Source: Flavobacterium alvei (lineage in GTDB: Bacteria; Bacteroidota; Bacteroidia; Flavobacteriales; Flavobacteriaceae). Taken from it: a stretch of DNA of 64,000 bases. The notes under the pieces were generated by a model. The model had not been told where the DNA came from, did no database searches, and worked only from the letters and a program-made list of their open reading frames with translations. The stretch spans positions 248,001-312,000 of the forward strand of contig NZ_PQVG01000002.1 in NCBI RefSeq assembly GCF_002920895.1, written 5' to 3'. Below, one piece after another: positions 63,594 to 64,000 of this stretch (position 1 is the stretch's first letter; the number at the start of each line of letters is the position of its first letter). A program made the translations under genes and the position numbers.

Positions 63594-63629
63594 AAAAGGG
63601 CTACATTCATTATCGAATGTAGCCCTTTT
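63594..63629. terminator. Bidirectional terminator
   Basis: Perfect 15-bp stem (63594-63608 with 63615-63629), 6-nt loop, flanked by A and T runs. It separates the small membrane-protein gene (+) from the ammonium transporter gene (-). Confidence 0.9.
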
Positions 63630-63647
63630 ACAATTTATAAGTAATTT

Positions 63648-64000
63648 TTATCGTTGTTGTCTTGCTATTTCGCCGTGATGCGACAAATCTAATCCTAATT
63701 CTTGATCTTCTTCAGTAACTCTTACAGGAATAAATTTATTGATTATTTTAAACAATAATAAAGTAAAAAAGAAAGCATAACTGGTTGCAAATAGAATGGC
63801 TGCACATTCTTTAAACAACAACATAGCATCTCCTCCAAAAAACAATCCGTTCGGAATTGCCTCGTTTATAGCACTATTAGCAAAGAAACCCACACAAATG
63901 GTTCCAATAATTCCTCCCATTCCGTGAACCCCCCAAACATCAAGTGCATCATCCCAACCTTTCTTTTCTTTGAATTTTACCGCAGCAAAGCAACCAAAAG
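63648..64000 (-). CDS. amt: Ammonium transporter (Amt), C-terminal part
   Basis: The last ~117 residues of a multi-helix ammonium channel; the gene continues past the right edge. Visible are CFAAVKFKEKKGWDDALDVW and GVHGMGGIIGTICVGFFA, typical of Amt helix IX with the pore His, followed by the last two helices (LFATSYAFFFTLLLFKIIN) and a short cytosolic tail (DQELGLDLSHHGE) that in relatives contacts the GlnK/PII protein. The stop at 63648 is preceded by the bidirectional terminator. Confidence 0.93.
   Translation of the reverse strand, partial: FGCFAAVKFKEKKGWDDALDVWGVHGMGGIIGTICVGFFANSAINEAIPNGLFFGGDAMLLFKECAAILFATSYAFFFTLLLFKIINKFIPVRVTEEDQELGLDLSHHGEIARQQR

Overview
The window looks like a chromosomal segment of a Flavobacterium-like member of the Bacteroidota. 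The DNA is AT-rich, most genes lack Shine-Dalgarno leaders, and many starts are preceded by the Bacteroidota sigma-ABfr -7 box (TAnnTTTG). Diagnostic families are present: C-terminal T9SS sorting domains, a hybrid two-component system (HTCS), a BACON-GH5, DUF4270, DUF4494 and DUF4907 proteins, and a release factor 2 gene with a programmed frameshift. No rRNA, tRNA, CRISPR array, phage or transposase was found.

Layout. (1) 1-6.7 kb: the end of a GH63-like glucosidase, a small PH-domain protein, a GH2 plus GH27 galactosidase operon, a DUF1905 protein and a LamG/T9SS protein. (2) 6.8-12.5 kb: housekeeping genes (DUF4494, lipA, a GAPDH, a TPR hybrid kinase, purine nucleoside phosphorylase). (3) 12.7-22.8 kb: a pectin-esterase locus with a CE12-type acetylesterase, a CE8 pectin methylesterase with T9SS tail and a second CE12-type enzyme with T9SS tail, followed by a terminator and a giant HTCS regulator. 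A 21-bp-spaced direct repeat upstream of the operon is a good operator candidate. (4) 23.1-30.7 kb: a divergent locus with a LytS/LytTR two-component pair, a DUF4907 lipoprotein, a Kelch-propeller lipoprotein and a beta-barrel on one side, and a DUF4270 lipoprotein, a porin-like protein and a degenerate ABC ATPase on the other. This is the strongest candidate here for an undescribed envelope system. (5) 30.8-41 kb: a five-gene hemicellulase operon (GH39, BACON-GH5, sialate-O-acetylesterase-like, GH43, GH95) divergent from a Nudix-fold regulator with a degraded Nudix box. (6) 41-64 kb: mostly core genes (lpxK, nif3-like, coiled-coil protein, rluF-like, cysteine synthase-like, oligopeptidase B, ybaB, threonine aldolase, prfB, an alpha-glucan phosphorylase homologue, lpxD, acyl-CoA carboxylase, menE-like, CPBP protease, arsC-like, a TonB-dependent receptor-like protein and the end of an ammonium transporter), plus a remnant of an L,D-transpeptidase gene.

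The glycan genes form three sets: galactosidases; pectin and rhamnogalacturonan de-esterification under an HTCS; and xyloglucan- or xylan-type debranching with a sugar-sensing Nudix regulator. No SusC/SusD pair lies in the window, so uptake must be encoded elsewhere. Several intergenic gaps carry long imperfect inverted repeats of related sequence, and most convergent gene pairs are separated by clear bidirectional terminators.
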